From: JALZDI01 sp965653225
GTDB lineage: Bacteria; Actinomycetota; Actinomycetes; Propionibacteriales; Nocardioidaceae
Reading direction: 5' to 3'
DNA length: 36,670 nucleotides
NCBI GenBank assembly: GCA_965653225.1
Contig: CBFGZI010000025.1
Coordinates: 1 to 36,670 of the forward strand
The notes under the pieces were generated by a model. That model was not told where the DNA came from. It was given only the letters and a program-made list of their open reading frames with translations, and made no database searches. The position numbers were made by a program, and so were the translations under genes. Shown here in pieces: positions 22,243-31,127 of the stretch (position 1 is its first letter; each line of letters begins with the position of its first letter).

Positions 22243-22739
22243 ATGTCTGCTCAGACACCCGCCGACCGCCCGGCCGGGCGTGCCAGCGCTCGTCCGGTCG
22301 ACCCCCGCGGCCAGCGGTTCGCCGCCGCGGTGACCACGCTGGTGCTCGCGCTCGTGCTGCTGACGCAGAGCGTGTGGCTGCTGGCCCTGCAGGCCGTGGT
22401 GTTCGCGGTCGCTGTCCTGGCCGGGGTGCGGCGCTCGCCGTACTCCCTGCTGTTCGCCAAGGCCGTCCGCCCGCGCATCGGACCGCCGGCGCACACCGAG
22501 GACCCCCAGCCGCCGCGGTTCGCGCAGGGCGTCGGCCTGGTCTTCGCCCTCGTCGGGCTGGCCGGCTTCCTGCTCGGCCTGCCGATCCTCGGACTGGTCG
22601 CGACCGGCATGGCGCTGGCCGCGGCCTTCCTCAACGCCGCCTTCGGTTTCTGCCTGGGCTGTGAGATGTACCTGTTGATCCGCCGCACCTTCCCCCACAA
22701 GAACAACGACCGGGCGTCCACGCCCACGGAGGTTTCCGC

Positions 22740-22743
<4 letters not shown>
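22243..22743 (+). CDS. DUF4395 family membrane protein
   Basis: The 166-residue protein has three or four hydrophobic helices and the conserved C-terminal FGFCLGCEMYLLIRR, with two cysteines at a membrane edge. DUF4395 proteins accompany thiosulfate sulfurtransferases in actinobacteria, sometimes fused to them, and may move sulfur compounds or electrons. The ATG at 22243 is preceded by AGGAG and starts MSAQTPADRP. The stop overlaps the next start (ATGA), so the operon is translationally coupled. Confidence 0.88.
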
Positions 22744-23587
<844 letters not shown>

Positions 23588-23588
<1 letters not shown>

Positions 23589-23884
23589 TGTGCGGAGCGA
23601 CCAAAGGCGGCCCCTCCCTGGAGGGCGTGGACGTCAAGAACCAGGCGATCATCCAGGGTGTGGTCTCGCGCGACGACCAGCCGGTGAGCGGCGCGTACGT
23701 ACGGCTGCTGGACCGTACCGGTGAGTTCACCGCGGAGGTCCCGACCTCCGCGACCGGGCAGTTCCGTTTCTTCGCCGGTCCGGGCCAGTGGACGCTGCGC
23801 ACCCTCGCACCGCAGAACGACCCGGTCGACCGCGCGGTGGTCGCGGCCATCGGCGAGGTCGCCGAGGTGGAGATCACGCTCTGA
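23588..23884 (+). CDS. sseC: SseC / DUF1416 family protein
   Basis: The 98-residue protein starts MCGATKGGPSLEGVD and is predicted to be all beta (a carboxypeptidase-regulatory-like or Cna-B-like fold: VVSRDDQPVSGAYVRLLD, then GQFRFFAGPGQWTLR). The N-terminal Cys within MCGA is a conserved-looking feature. The family always seems to follow rhodanese genes in actinobacteria and is assumed to help in sulfur transfer. The ATG overlaps the last base of the rhodanese stop. It is the last gene of the leader-controlled operon; a 53-bp gap follows. Confidence 0.93.
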
Positions 23885-23937
23885 GCGACGACCTCTGAGG
23901 TCGCGCGGCACGGCGGCCGTGCGTATTCTTCGCTGCC

Positions 23938-24729
23938 ATGTCTGACCCAGATCGACCCGGCCTGCTCGGAGACCTGTTCGAGGCTGCCGACGAGCACCCG
24001 CGTGAACAGCGGGTGCTCGTCATCCTCGGTCTGGTGGGCGTCGCCCTGTTCCTGGTGCTCGGTGCGTTCTTCGTCGGGCGCGGGATCGCCGACACCGGCG
24101 GCAGCTCCGACGCGGCGACGACCGCCGACGGTGGCACGACCTCGAGCGGCCAGGGCGGCGACGGGTCCGGCCAGGCAACCCACGCAGGGTCCGGCGCCTC
24201 GGCGGGAGGTGCCACCACGGCGTCGGACGGCAGGCTGGTCGGCAAGGTCTACCGCGGTGCCGTCGCTCCCGTGGCGATCGCCGGGGCGAACGCGTCGTGC
24301 CGTTCCGAGGCGGGTGTCGACGCCGCCGGCAACCGGGTCACCTACCCGGCGAACAACATGCTGGACGGCGCCCTCAGCACCGCCTGGCGCTGCGACGGCG
24401 ACGGACGCGGCGTGAAGCTGAGCTTCTCCCTCCGGCACCCGCAGCGCATCGCCCAGGTCGGGCTCGTTCCCGGCTATGCGAAGACCGACCCGTACAACGG
24501 CGCAGACCGCTACGCGGAGAACCGGCGCATCTCCAAGGTGCGCTGGTCGTTCGACGGCCGCGCCTGGGTCGAGCAGACCTTCCGCACCGGGCGGTTCGAC
24601 CGCGGCATGCAGACGATGCGCATCCCGCCGGTGCGCGCCAGCCGGGTCACGGTCACCATCGAAGGCAGCTCGCCGGCGGCACGCAACACCGTCGCGGTGA
24701 GCACGGTGAACCTGGGCAGCGCGCGCTAG
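23938..24729 (+). CDS. Membrane-anchored protein with a discoidin-like domain
   Basis: The 263-residue protein has a short cytosolic N terminus (MSDPDRPGLLGDLFEAAD), one transmembrane helix at about 25-48 (VLVILGLVGVALFLVLGAFFVGRG), a Gly/Ser/Thr linker to about residue 100, and an extracellular beta-rich domain. NNMLDGALSTAWRCDGDGRG and the closing VRASRVTVTIEGSS recall F5/8 type C (discoidin) or NADase-type glycan-binding modules, which bind sugars. It could bind cell-surface glycans; no catalytic residues are seen. It follows sseC by 53 bp and converges on an LCP ligase gene, with only three bases between the stops. Confidence 0.8.
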   Translation: MSDPDRPGLLGDLFEAADEHPREQRVLVILGLVGVALFLVLGAFFVGRGIADTGGSSDAATTADGGTTSSGQGGDGSGQATHAGSGASAGGATTASDGRLVGKVYRGAVAPVAIAGANASCRSEAGVDAAGNRVTYPANNMLDGALSTAWRCDGDGRGVKLSFSLRHPQRIAQVGLVPGYAKTDPYNGADRYAENRRISKVRWSFDGRAWVEQTFRTGRFDRGMQTMRIPPVRASRVTVTIEGSSPAARNTVAVSTVNLGSAR

Positions 24730-24732
24730 CCG

Positions 24733-25806
24733 TCAGCGCACCTTGTTCGCGGCCGGCAGCGTGTCGCCGCCGTAGGTGTGGAGGTAAGACTGCACGTCGT
24801 CGGTGCGTATCGACTTCCACAGCGCCTCCGACTCGTGCCGTTTCAGCAGCACGACGTCACCGACCCCGTCGACCTCCTTCGTCCCGCGGGTCGGGGCCGT
24901 GAGGTAGTGCATGTGGGCGTTGCCGAGGCCGCGCAGGTCCAGCGCCAGCTGACGGATGTCGCTGGTGGTCCACCCCGAGTCGACGGTGGTGGCCTTGGTG
25001 ATGGCCTGCAGCAGGTTGTCGAGCTTGAGCGGGTTGCTCAGCGTGCCCGTGCTGTTGGCCTTGTGCAGGACCGCGCGCAGGAAGTTCTGCTGCCGTTTGA
25101 TGCGGTCGAAGTCGCCGTTGACGAGTCCGTAGCGGGTGCGAACGTACTGCAGGGCGCGGGCGCCCTCCAGGGTCTGGGTGCCGGCGTGCCAGGTGACGTG
25201 GTTGTGCGGGTCGGTGAACGTGTGCGCGATGTGCACCTGTACGCCGCCGATGGCGTGGGTGAGCGCCTTGAACCCGGCCCAGTCGATCATGGCCACATGG
25301 TCGACGTAGATGTTGGTGAGCTTCTCGACCGTTCGGACGGTCAGGTCGGGGCCACCGAGTGAGAAGGCGGCGTTGATCTTCTGCTTCCCGTGGCCGGGGA
25401 TGTGCACGTAGGAGTCGCGCGGGATGGACACCAGGTAGGCGTCCGAGCGGTCGGCCGGGATGTGGACGATCATCAGCGTGTCGCTGCGGAAGGCGCCGAC
25501 GGTCCACTTCCCGTCCGCGAGCTCCTTCTCGATGGTGTGGCCGTGGCCGCCGTGGTCGGTGCCGAGCAGCAGCACGTTCAGCGCCTTCGCGGCCTCGCCG
25601 GTGGGCTGCGGAGCGCGCTGCTGGGCGCGGAGCCGGCTGTGGAAGCGGCCGAGGTCGCCGAGGTGGGAGTTGAGGTAGAAGCCGTAGGCGGCGACCGAGC
25701 CCACCAGGACCAGCGCCAGCGCGACCACGACCACGATGATCTTGTGGCTCCGCAGCGGTCCGTGCCGAGGACCGTGCGGTGCGGTGGCGCCTTCTTCTGC
25801 TGTCAT
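24733..25806 (-). CDS. LytR-CpsA-Psr (LCP) family glycopolymer transferase, paralogue 1
   Basis: The 357-residue type II membrane protein has a short basic cytosolic end, a transmembrane helix (IIVVVVALALVLVGSVAAYGF), and an extracytoplasmic LCP domain. Family marks are LNVLLLGTD, FRSDTLMI, SIPRDSYV, KINAAFSLGG, and ARALQYVRTRYG followed by DFDRIKRQQNFLRA; these contribute the Asp/Arg residues that bind polyprenyl pyrophosphate. LCP enzymes attach teichoic acids, capsules or arabinogalactan-like polymers to peptidoglycan. The ATG at 25806 is used; the frame is open to 25911. TATCCT at 25884-25879 may be its -10 box. It is a tandem paralogue of the next gene. Confidence 0.92.
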   Translation of the reverse strand: MTAEEGATAPHGPRHGPLRSHKIIVVVVALALVLVGSVAAYGFYLNSHLGDLGRFHSRLRAQQRAPQPTGEAAKALNVLLLGTDHGGHGHTIEKELADGKWTVGAFRSDTLMIVHIPADRSDAYLVSIPRDSYVHIPGHGKQKINAAFSLGGPDLTVRTVEKLTNIYVDHVAMIDWAGFKALTHAIGGVQVHIAHTFTDPHNHVTWHAGTQTLEGARALQYVRTRYGLVNGDFDRIKRQQNFLRAVLHKANSTGTLSNPLKLDNLLQAITKATTVDSGWTTSDIRQLALDLRGLGNAHMHYLTAPTRGTKEVDGVGDVVLLKRHESEALWKSIRTDDVQSYLHTYGGDTLPAANKVR

Positions 25807-25992
25807 GGGTTCGGCGGTCTCCTGCCGACGGCCCTGCCGGGGCGTCCCCGAGCACCGTCCTGGTTGGTTGTGATCATCAGGATACGGGCGCGGCGCGCAA
25901 TCCGGCGGCACTTGCGTGCGATAACCGGACGTTTCGTCCGTACTCGGGTCGCCGGGTGACCCTCAGTCGGGCATGGCTGACCGTCCGTGACG

Positions 25993-26019
25993 GCCCTCGG
26001 CACACAGCCTGCCGAGGGC
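25993..26019. terminator. Terminator downstream of LCP paralogue 2
   Basis: GCCCTCGGCA (25993-26002) and TGCCGAGGGC (26010-26019) form a perfect 10-bp stem with a 7-base loop, eight bases past the stop codon of the upstream LCP gene. It separates the two LCP genes into independent transcripts, at least in part. Confidence 0.85.
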
Positions 26020-26026
26020 GGGGCCC

Positions 26027-27118
26027 TCAGTTGACCTTGCTGGCCTTGGGCAGCGTGTCGCCGCCGTACTTCTTCAGGTAGTGGTCGATGTTGTCGTGCC
26101 GCACGGCGCTGAAGAGCGCGTCCGACTCCACCTTGTCGAGGCGTACGACGCTTTCGCCGTTCTCGGTGTCGTAGCTGCCCAGCGGCGCGGTGAGGTACTC
26201 CACGTCGTTGCCGTGCAGCCCGCGCAGCGACAGCGCCAGGTCGCGCATCTCACCGGCGCTGAAGCCGTCGTCTACGGTCAGGTTGTCGGTGAGCACCTTG
26301 AGGACGTTGGTCAGCTTGATCGGGTTGGACACGGTGCCCTGCGACAGCATCTTGTGCAGCATCGCGCGCAGGAAGTTCTGCTGGCGCTGGATCCGGTCGA
26401 AGTCGCCGTTGGTGAGCCCGTAGCGGGTGCGGACGTACTGCAGCGCCCTCGCGCCCTTGAGGTTGTACGTCCCCTTCTCCCAGGTGCGGTGGTTGTGGGT
26501 GTCGGTGAACGTCTGGGGAATCGTGATCCGCACCCCGCCCAGCGCTGTGGTGAGGTCCTTGAACGACGACCAGTCGATCATCGCGAGGTGGTCGATGCGG
26601 ACGTTGGTCAGGTTCTCGACCGTGCGCTGGGTGAGCAGTGGCCCGCCGTAGGAGAACGCGGCGTTGATCTTGTCGTGGCCGTGGCCTGGGATCGGGACGT
26701 AGCTGTCGCGCGGGATCGAGACCAGGTACGCCCCTTTGTGGTCGCGGGTGATGTGCAGGATCATCAGTGTGTCGCTGCGGAACGCCCCGGGCGTCCAGTG
26801 CCCGTCGGCGAGCTCCTGCTTCACCGTGGTGCCGTTGTCGCCGTTGTCGATCCCCATCAGCAGGATGTTCAGCGCACCCTTGGCGTCGGCGGCGAGCTCG
26901 GGGCGCCGGGAGTCGTTCTTGAGCGCACTGATGCGGTCGACGTCGCCGAGCTGCATGTTGTAGTACACCGCGAGGCTGGTGCAGGCCCCGAGCAGCAGCA
27001 CGGCCAGGACCGCGAACACCATGGCGGCACGACCGCGGTAGAAGCGAGCCGGCTTGGCCGCACGGCGCTTGCCGCCGCGATGCCTTCGCCTAGGTCGCCT
27101 CTCGGGTGCGTGTGCCAT
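26027..27118 (-). CDS. LytR-CpsA-Psr (LCP) family glycopolymer transferase, paralogue 2
   Basis: The 363-residue protein has the same plan as its neighbour: a strongly basic cytosolic N terminus (RRPRRRHRGGKRR), a membrane helix (VFAVLAVLLLGACTSLAVYY), and an LCP domain with LNILLMGID, FRSDTLMI, SIPRDSYV, KINAAFSYGG and ARALQYVRTRYG followed by DFDRIQRQQNFLRA. Well over half of the core positions match paralogue 1 by eye, which points to tandem duplication. The ATG at 27118 has GGAGAGG just before it. It lies 53 bp downstream of dtd on the same strand. Confidence 0.93.
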   Translation of the reverse strand: MAHAPERRPRRRHRGGKRRAAKPARFYRGRAAMVFAVLAVLLLGACTSLAVYYNMQLGDVDRISALKNDSRRPELAADAKGALNILLMGIDNGDNGTTVKQELADGHWTPGAFRSDTLMILHITRDHKGAYLVSIPRDSYVPIPGHGHDKINAAFSYGGPLLTQRTVENLTNVRIDHLAMIDWSSFKDLTTALGGVRITIPQTFTDTHNHRTWEKGTYNLKGARALQYVRTRYGLTNGDFDRIQRQQNFLRAMLHKMLSQGTVSNPIKLTNVLKVLTDNLTVDDGFSAGEMRDLALSLRGLHGNDVEYLTAPLGSYDTENGESVVRLDKVESDALFSAVRHDNIDHYLKKYGGDTLPKASKVN

Positions 27119-27171
27119 ACCTCTCCAGTGCAGGGGGATCCGGGACAGTGTGGCGGTATACGCCTAACGAC

Positions 27172-27597
27172 TCAAATTTCAAGCAGGATCGTAACCGGGC
27201 CGTGGTTGACAAGGGATACATCCATATGTGATCCGAACACGCCGGTGGCGACCTGCGCTCCCAGGTCGCGCAGTGCCGTGCAGAACGCCTCGTAGAGCGG
27301 TTGCGACACCTCGCCGGGGGCGGCGGCGCTCCATGAGGGGCGGCGCCCCTTGCGCAGGTCGGCGTACAACGTGAACTGGCTCACCACCATGACCGGTGCG
27401 CCGATGTCGGACGCCGAGCGCTCCCCGGGCAGGATCCGCATGTCCCAGATCTTGCGGGCCAGCGTAGCGGCCTTCTGCTCGTCGTCGTCGTGGGTGACGC
27501 CGAGCAGCACCACGAGTCCGGTGCCGTCCAGGGACCCGGTGATCGTGCCGTCGACCGACACGCTGGCCGAAGAAACCCGTTGTACAACCGCGCGCAT
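27172..27597 (-). CDS. dtd: D-aminoacyl-tRNA deacylase
   Basis: The 141-residue enzyme starts MRAVVQRVSSASVSVDG. It carries both DTD signatures: SQFTLYAD, with the catalytic-site Thr/Ser region, and a C-terminal NHGPVTI corresponding to the Gly-Pro motif that excludes L-amino acids. It removes D-amino acids (and some glycine) from mischarged tRNA in the cytoplasm. Length and start match the family exactly. It diverges from the BKACE gene with a 70-bp gap. Confidence 0.97.
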   Translation of the reverse strand: MRAVVQRVSSASVSVDGTITGSLDGTGLVVLLGVTHDDDEQKAATLARKIWDMRILPGERSASDIGAPVMVVSQFTLYADLRKGRRPSWSAAAPGEVSQPLYEAFCTALRDLGAQVATGVFGSHMDVSLVNHGPVTILLEI

Positions 27598-27660
27598 GCC
27601 GTAGATCTTCCCGTCTGGTCGTGACTGGGCGGAGGAACCCGGCCATGAAGTCTGACACCA

Positions 27661-27680
27661 TGGGCGCATGTCTGCGCCCA
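27661..27680 (+). promoter_or_regulatory. Hairpin covering the BKACE start codon
   Basis: TGGGCGCA and TGCGCCCA are perfect 8-bp arms around TGTC. The ATG at 27668 straddles the stem-loop boundary. No Shine-Dalgarno precedes it. The element could limit translation or be an operator; which one cannot be told from sequence. Confidence 0.55.
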
Positions 27681-28567
27681 GCCCCGCCGCACCCGTCGCC
27701 GCCGCGCCCGCCGCCGTGCGCGAGACGTTGATCACCGTCGCCCCGACCGGCGCCGAGACCGCGAAGGGCGACTGCCCGCAGCTGCCGACCACACTTGCCG
27801 AGCTGGTCGAGACCGCGCAGCGCTGCGAACAGGCCGGCGCGGCCATGGTGCACGTGCACATCCGTGACGAGCAACACCGGCCGACCCTGGACCTGTCCCG
27901 GCTGCGGGACACCGTCGCCGCGTTGCGCGAGCACACGTCGCTGGTGGTGCAGCTGTCGACCGGCGGCGCGGTGACCGACCCGTTCGAGGACCGGCTGCGG
28001 GTGCTCGACGCTGCACCGGACTCGTGCTCGCTGACGATGGGCACGGTCAACTTCGGCGACGACGTGTTCATGAACCCGTGGGGGTTCGTCACCGACCTCT
28101 ACCAGCTCGCGCAGGAGCGTCAGGTCGTTCCTGAGTTCGAGCTGTTCGACCTCGGTCACGTGCACGCGCTGCACCGGTTGTTGCGCTCGTACGGGCTGCC
28201 GTACGGCGGCCGCGTGCACTGCGACCTGGTGATGGGCGTCCCCGGCGGCATGCCCGGGACCACCGAGGCGCTCGTGGCCGCGGTGGCGGCGCTCCCCGAG
28301 GCGGTGACGTCGTGGTCGGCGACCGGTGTGGGCCGCACGACGCTGCCGGTCGCGCTGGCGGCGCTGTCCAAGGGCGGCCACCTCCGGGTGGGCATGGAGG
28401 ACGTGCTCACGCTGGCCAAGGGCCAGCCGGTGCAGCACAACGCCGAGCTGGTCGAGCGGGCCGCGACGCTGGCGGTGCTGGCGCAGCGTCCGCCGATGAC
28501 GTCACAGCAGGCCCGCGACCTGCTCCAGGTGCGGGCCCGGGAGACGACTCGGGAGACGGCCCAGTAG
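27668..28567 (+). CDS. BKACE (DUF849) family beta-keto acid cleavage enzyme
   Basis: The 299-residue TIM-barrel protein has family marks MVHVHIRDE (zinc-ligand histidines and the Arg-Asp pair), QLSTGGA, FELFDLGHVHAL, GVPGGMPGT and GMEDVL. Studied BKACE enzymes condense beta-keto acids with acetyl-CoA to give acetoacetate and a new CoA ester, as in lysine or carnitine breakdown. The substrate here is unknown and no pathway partners are adjacent. The first 20 residues are Ala/Pro-rich and not part of the fold. The ATG at 27668 lies in a hairpin. The gene ends in a 12-bp tandem repeat containing its stop codon. Confidence 0.87.
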   Translation: MSAPSPAAPVAAAPAAVRETLITVAPTGAETAKGDCPQLPTTLAELVETAQRCEQAGAAMVHVHIRDEQHRPTLDLSRLRDTVAALREHTSLVVQLSTGGAVTDPFEDRLRVLDAAPDSCSLTMGTVNFGDDVFMNPWGFVTDLYQLAQERQVVPEFELFDLGHVHALHRLLRSYGLPYGGRVHCDLVMGVPGGMPGTTEALVAAVAALPEAVTSWSATGVGRTTLPVALAALSKGGHLRVGMEDVLTLAKGQPVQHNAELVERAATLAVLAQRPPMTSQQARDLLQVRARETTRETAQ

Positions 28568-28581
28568 ACGGCCCAGTAGAC
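28558..28581. repeat. 12-bp tandem repeat including the BKACE stop codon
   Basis: GGCCCAGTAGAC occurs twice in a row; the first copy holds the TAG stop of the BKACE gene. A related GCCTCAGTAGAC lies at 28593-28604, and a small CGGCT-GTGT-AGCCG hairpin lies between them, inside the gap to the convergent gene. Confidence 0.65.
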
Positions 28582-28596
28582 GGCTGTGTAGCCGCC

Positions 28597-28965
28597 TCAG
28601 TAGACGAGGGCCTGTGCCCCGTCGGCCATGGCCTCCTCGACGAAGGTCGACGCGCCGGCGACCCGGATGCCCGCGATGATGTCCGTCCCCTCGATGCCGC
28701 GCCGGGTGGCGCACTGGGTGCACAACGTCACGGTGCCGCCGGAGAGGACCGCGGTGAGCAGGTCCTCCAGCGGAGCCGCGTGGGGAAGCTCGAGCATCTT
28801 CGCCCGGCCCGGTAGGGCGAACCACGCGGCCTCACCGGTCAGCCACAGCGACACCTGTGCTCCGGAGGCCACGGCGGTGGCGGCGACGGTGAACGCCTGG
28901 TTGCAGCGCTCGGGGGCATCGAGGCCCGAGGTGACCTTGACGAGGAGGTGACGCGCCGGCGGCAT
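28597..28965 (-). CDS. DsrE-family protein
   Basis: The 122-residue protein starts MPPARHLLVKVTSG and has the DsrE/DsrF-like alpha/beta fold: VAASGAQVSLWLTGEAAWF-type central strands, LEDLLTAVLSGGTVTLCTQC with two cysteines, and the terminal EEAMADGAQALVY. DsrE-like proteins carry persulfide sulfur or act in peroxide-linked relays. CTQC could be the reactive site, but this branch is not characterised to my knowledge. The ATG at 28965 is chosen over the longer frame to 29007 because the domain starts there. It converges on BKACE. Confidence 0.8.
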   Translation of the reverse strand: MPPARHLLVKVTSGLDAPERCNQAFTVAATAVASGAQVSLWLTGEAAWFALPGRAKMLELPHAAPLEDLLTAVLSGGTVTLCTQCATRRGIEGTDIIAGIRVAGASTFVEEAMADGAQALVY

Positions 28966-29054
28966 GCGGACAACCCTAACCGCGGATATTGCGGTACGGA
29001 CCGCCACGGTGGAGGCTGGTGGTGAGGGCGCGTGACATGGAAACGGTGGTCGAC

Positions 29055-29198
29055 ATGGCCGATGTTCACGCCAGACGCGGGCTCGCAGTCTGGATCCTGG
29101 CGGCGTTGGCCGTCATCGTGGTTCTCGCCGTCGTGATGCTGCTGGTATCCGGTGGTGGCGGCGGCGCCGGCGGAGGAAGCAGCATCCCTGGCTACTGA
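29055..29198 (+). CDS. Very small membrane protein with a glycine-rich tail
   Basis: The 47-residue product has MADVHARRG, one hydrophobic helix (AVWILAALAVIVVLAVVMLLV) and a GGGGGAGGGSS tail ending IPGY. An upstream ATG at 29037 is also possible. It diverges from the DsrE gene and is 22 bp from the end of the convergent VOC gene. I do not recognise a family; the clean transmembrane segment is the main reason to call it. Confidence 0.5.
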   Translation: MADVHARRGLAVWILAALAVIVVLAVVMLLVSGGGGGAGGGSSIPGY

Positions 29199-29220
29199 GC
29201 ATTACGGCAGCTGACTGAAC

Positions 29221-29649
29221 CTACGGCGCGCGCTGGTCGCGGCGCAGCGGGTGGTCGGCCGGCACCTCGACCAGCACCAGCCGCACGCCGTCGGGATCCT
29301 CGACCCACATCTCGTGCAGCCCCCACGGCTCCTGCCGGGGCTCGCGCAGCACGTGCGCGCCCGCGGAGAGCAGACGCTCGTGCTCAGTCGCCAGGTCGCG
29401 CACCTGCAGCCAGATCGCTACCTGCTGCGAGCCCTGCGTGCCTTCTCCGCCCTCGGCGTGCCCCGAGACCTCGAGGAACCCACCGCCGAGGAAGAACACC
29501 GTGCCCGGGCTGTCGGTCGGCCCGAACTCGCGGTACACGGCCAGGCCGAGAGTGTCGCGGTAGAACCGCCTGCTGCGCGCGGGATCGGAGGGGCGCAGGA
29601 TCATCCGGCTGCTGAGGATTTCCATCGGTGGCGGAGTCCGTGTCTGCAT
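29221..29649 (-). CDS. VOC (glyoxalase/bleomycin-resistance) family protein
   Basis: The 142-residue protein has the beta-alpha-beta-beta-beta repeat typical of VOC proteins: MILRPSDPARSRRFYRDTLGL at the start, a central FLGGGFLEVSG strand, and MWVEDPDGVRLVLVEVP at the end (E and H positions suggest a metal site). It may be a glyoxalase, dioxygenase or drug-binding protein; the substrate is unknown. The start is uncertain: ATG codons at 29658, 29649 and 29625 are in frame and none has a clear ribosome-binding site. The open frame to 29916 runs into non-coding DNA. Confidence 0.82.
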   Translation of the reverse strand: MQTRTPPPMEILSSRMILRPSDPARSRRFYRDTLGLAVYREFGPTDSPGTVFFLGGGFLEVSGHAEGGEGTQGSQQVAIWLQVRDLATEHERLLSAGAHVLREPRQEPWGLHEMWVEDPDGVRLVLVEVPADHPLRRDQRAP

Positions 29650-30024
29650 GGGGGCCATTGTGCCGATTTGGGCGGGGGGCGCCGCCGCGTCTCGCTGTGG
29701 CTGAGGGCCCTCACTCGCCAACCCGCCGCGTGCATGGTCTTCCCGACCCCTGCAGGGGGTGGGAGGCCCAGGGAACAGGCGGTTACATCCCTTTTCGCTA
29801 CCAGCTGACGCGCGCCGACATGCTCCTCCTCGCTCGCCAACGCTGTCCCTGTCCGCAGGGTTTTCCAATCCGCCGATTAGCACAGCGAGTGACCTGAACC
29901 ACTTGCGCTCAGTCATCGGTAGCTTGCCGCATTTTTCGACATATCCCTAGGTGAATCCGCATACTGCTGCGGGGGCGCGATTACTGACTGTCCCTGTCCG
30001 AAAACGCTAAGGAAGGGGCAGCAG
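29650..30024. other. 375-bp spacer at the border of the EPS locus
   Basis: No protein-like frame. It contains the palindrome CCCCTGCAGGGG (29747-29758), a 13-bp direct repeat (29843-29855 and 29988-30000), and between these a stretch of visibly lower GC (about half G+C by eye). The AAGGAAGGGG ribosome-binding site of the next gene is at its end. A promoter for that gene must lie here, but I cannot place it with confidence. Confidence 0.6.
29843..30000. repeat. 13-bp direct repeats bounding a lower-GC segment
   Basis: CTGTCCCTGTCCG occurs at 29843-29855 and again at 29988-30000. The 132 bp between them are clearly less GC-rich than the flanking genes. Confidence 0.6.
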
Positions 30025-30987
30025 ATGCCTTTCTCACGACGACAGATGCTCACGTACATGGGTGCGACCGGCGCTGCAGCGATGCTGGGGGGCGCGCAGT
30101 CGCTCACCCAGGCTGCCGCCGCAGCCACGCGACCGCGCGCATTCGCGTCGGCCGCGCGCTTCCCGGGCGACCCGGGGTCCGGCCGGGTGTACTACGGCGC
30201 GACGGTGCCGTACTACCAGGACCTCGCTGCCTGGGAGGCGTGGCTCGGCAGGCCCCTGGCCTCACACCGCTCGTACCACGACTCCGGCGAGGTCGCGAAG
30301 CTCGTGGCGACCGTGTCCGACGACATCACGAACACCCGCATGCCGCACCCGTCGATCAAGCCGGCGGGAACCTGGGCGGAGGTCGCCCGCGGCGACCAGG
30401 ACGTCTGGCTGGATGACCTTCTCCGGCAGGTGGGTGCGCTGAACGTTCCGGTGTTCCTCACCATCCACCACGAGCCGGAGAACGACGCCGTGGGGACCGG
30501 CATGCGGCCGCGCAACTGGGTCGACATGCAGACGCGGGCGATCAAGAAGGCCGCCGTCCTCGCACCGATGGCCACCATCACGCCGGTGCTGATGCAGTGG
30601 ACGTTCGACCCCGCCTCGGGCCGCAACCCGGCGGACTGGCAGGTGTCGACGGCGAAGGTCTTCGGTTTCGACGCCTACAACGCCTGGTCGCCGACCAATG
30701 GCAAGAAGTGGACGACCTTCGCCTCGAAGGTGGACCGGGTCAAGCCCTGGACCGGTGGCCGGCCGCTGGTGGTGGGCGAGTACGGGTGCCGCGAGGACCC
30801 GTCGGACCCCGAGCGCGCGGCCCAGTGGCTGCGTGACGCCTTCGCGTATGCGCTTGCCAACAACATCGTGTGCATGTCGTACTTCAACTCGAACCAGAAC
30901 TCCCCCGACGGCAGCTGGGAGCTCGACGGTCGCCGGGCAGAGGTGTTCCGCGACCTGCTCGCGAACGCGGCGGTCGCGCGTCCGTAG
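30025..30987 (+). CDS. Tat-exported GH26-like glycoside hydrolase
   Basis: The 320-residue protein has a twin-arginine signal (SRRQMLTYMG, cleavage likely in the AAAATR region). The catalytic domain looks like a GH26-type TIM barrel: a strand ending FLTIHHEPEN puts the likely acid/base at E150, and LVVGEYG puts the likely nucleophile at E252; FGFDAYNAW adds a substrate-cleft strand. GH26 enzymes cut beta-mannans and related polymers, and relatives in EPS loci trim the secreted polysaccharide. The ATG at 30025 has AAGGAAGGGG upstream. It opens the EPS locus, 140 bp before a Wzz-like gene. Confidence 0.82.
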   Translation: MPFSRRQMLTYMGATGAAAMLGGAQSLTQAAAAATRPRAFASAARFPGDPGSGRVYYGATVPYYQDLAAWEAWLGRPLASHRSYHDSGEVAKLVATVSDDITNTRMPHPSIKPAGTWAEVARGDQDVWLDDLLRQVGALNVPVFLTIHHEPENDAVGTGMRPRNWVDMQTRAIKKAAVLAPMATITPVLMQWTFDPASGRNPADWQVSTAKVFGFDAYNAWSPTNGKKWTTFASKVDRVKPWTGGRPLVVGEYGCREDPSDPERAAQWLRDAFAYALANNIVCMSYFNSNQNSPDGSWELDGRRAEVFRDLLANAAVARP

Positions 30988-31127
30988 TCGCCGATCGCGG
31001 CGGGCCGGTCACACGGGGTCACCAACGGAGGGGTCGATCACACGGGTCGATCCCACCGTTCGGCAGCACCGACCCGCTGGGGCGTCTTAGCCTCGACGCA
31101 GGGGACCTTGAGGGAGGGACCGACGGG

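Noticed and set aside
29650..29916. N-terminal extension of the VOC gene and an opposite-strand 185-codon frame
   Set aside because: The extra residues are Arg/Cys/Pro-rich without domain similarity; the spacer has lower GC and repeat features of non-coding DNA.
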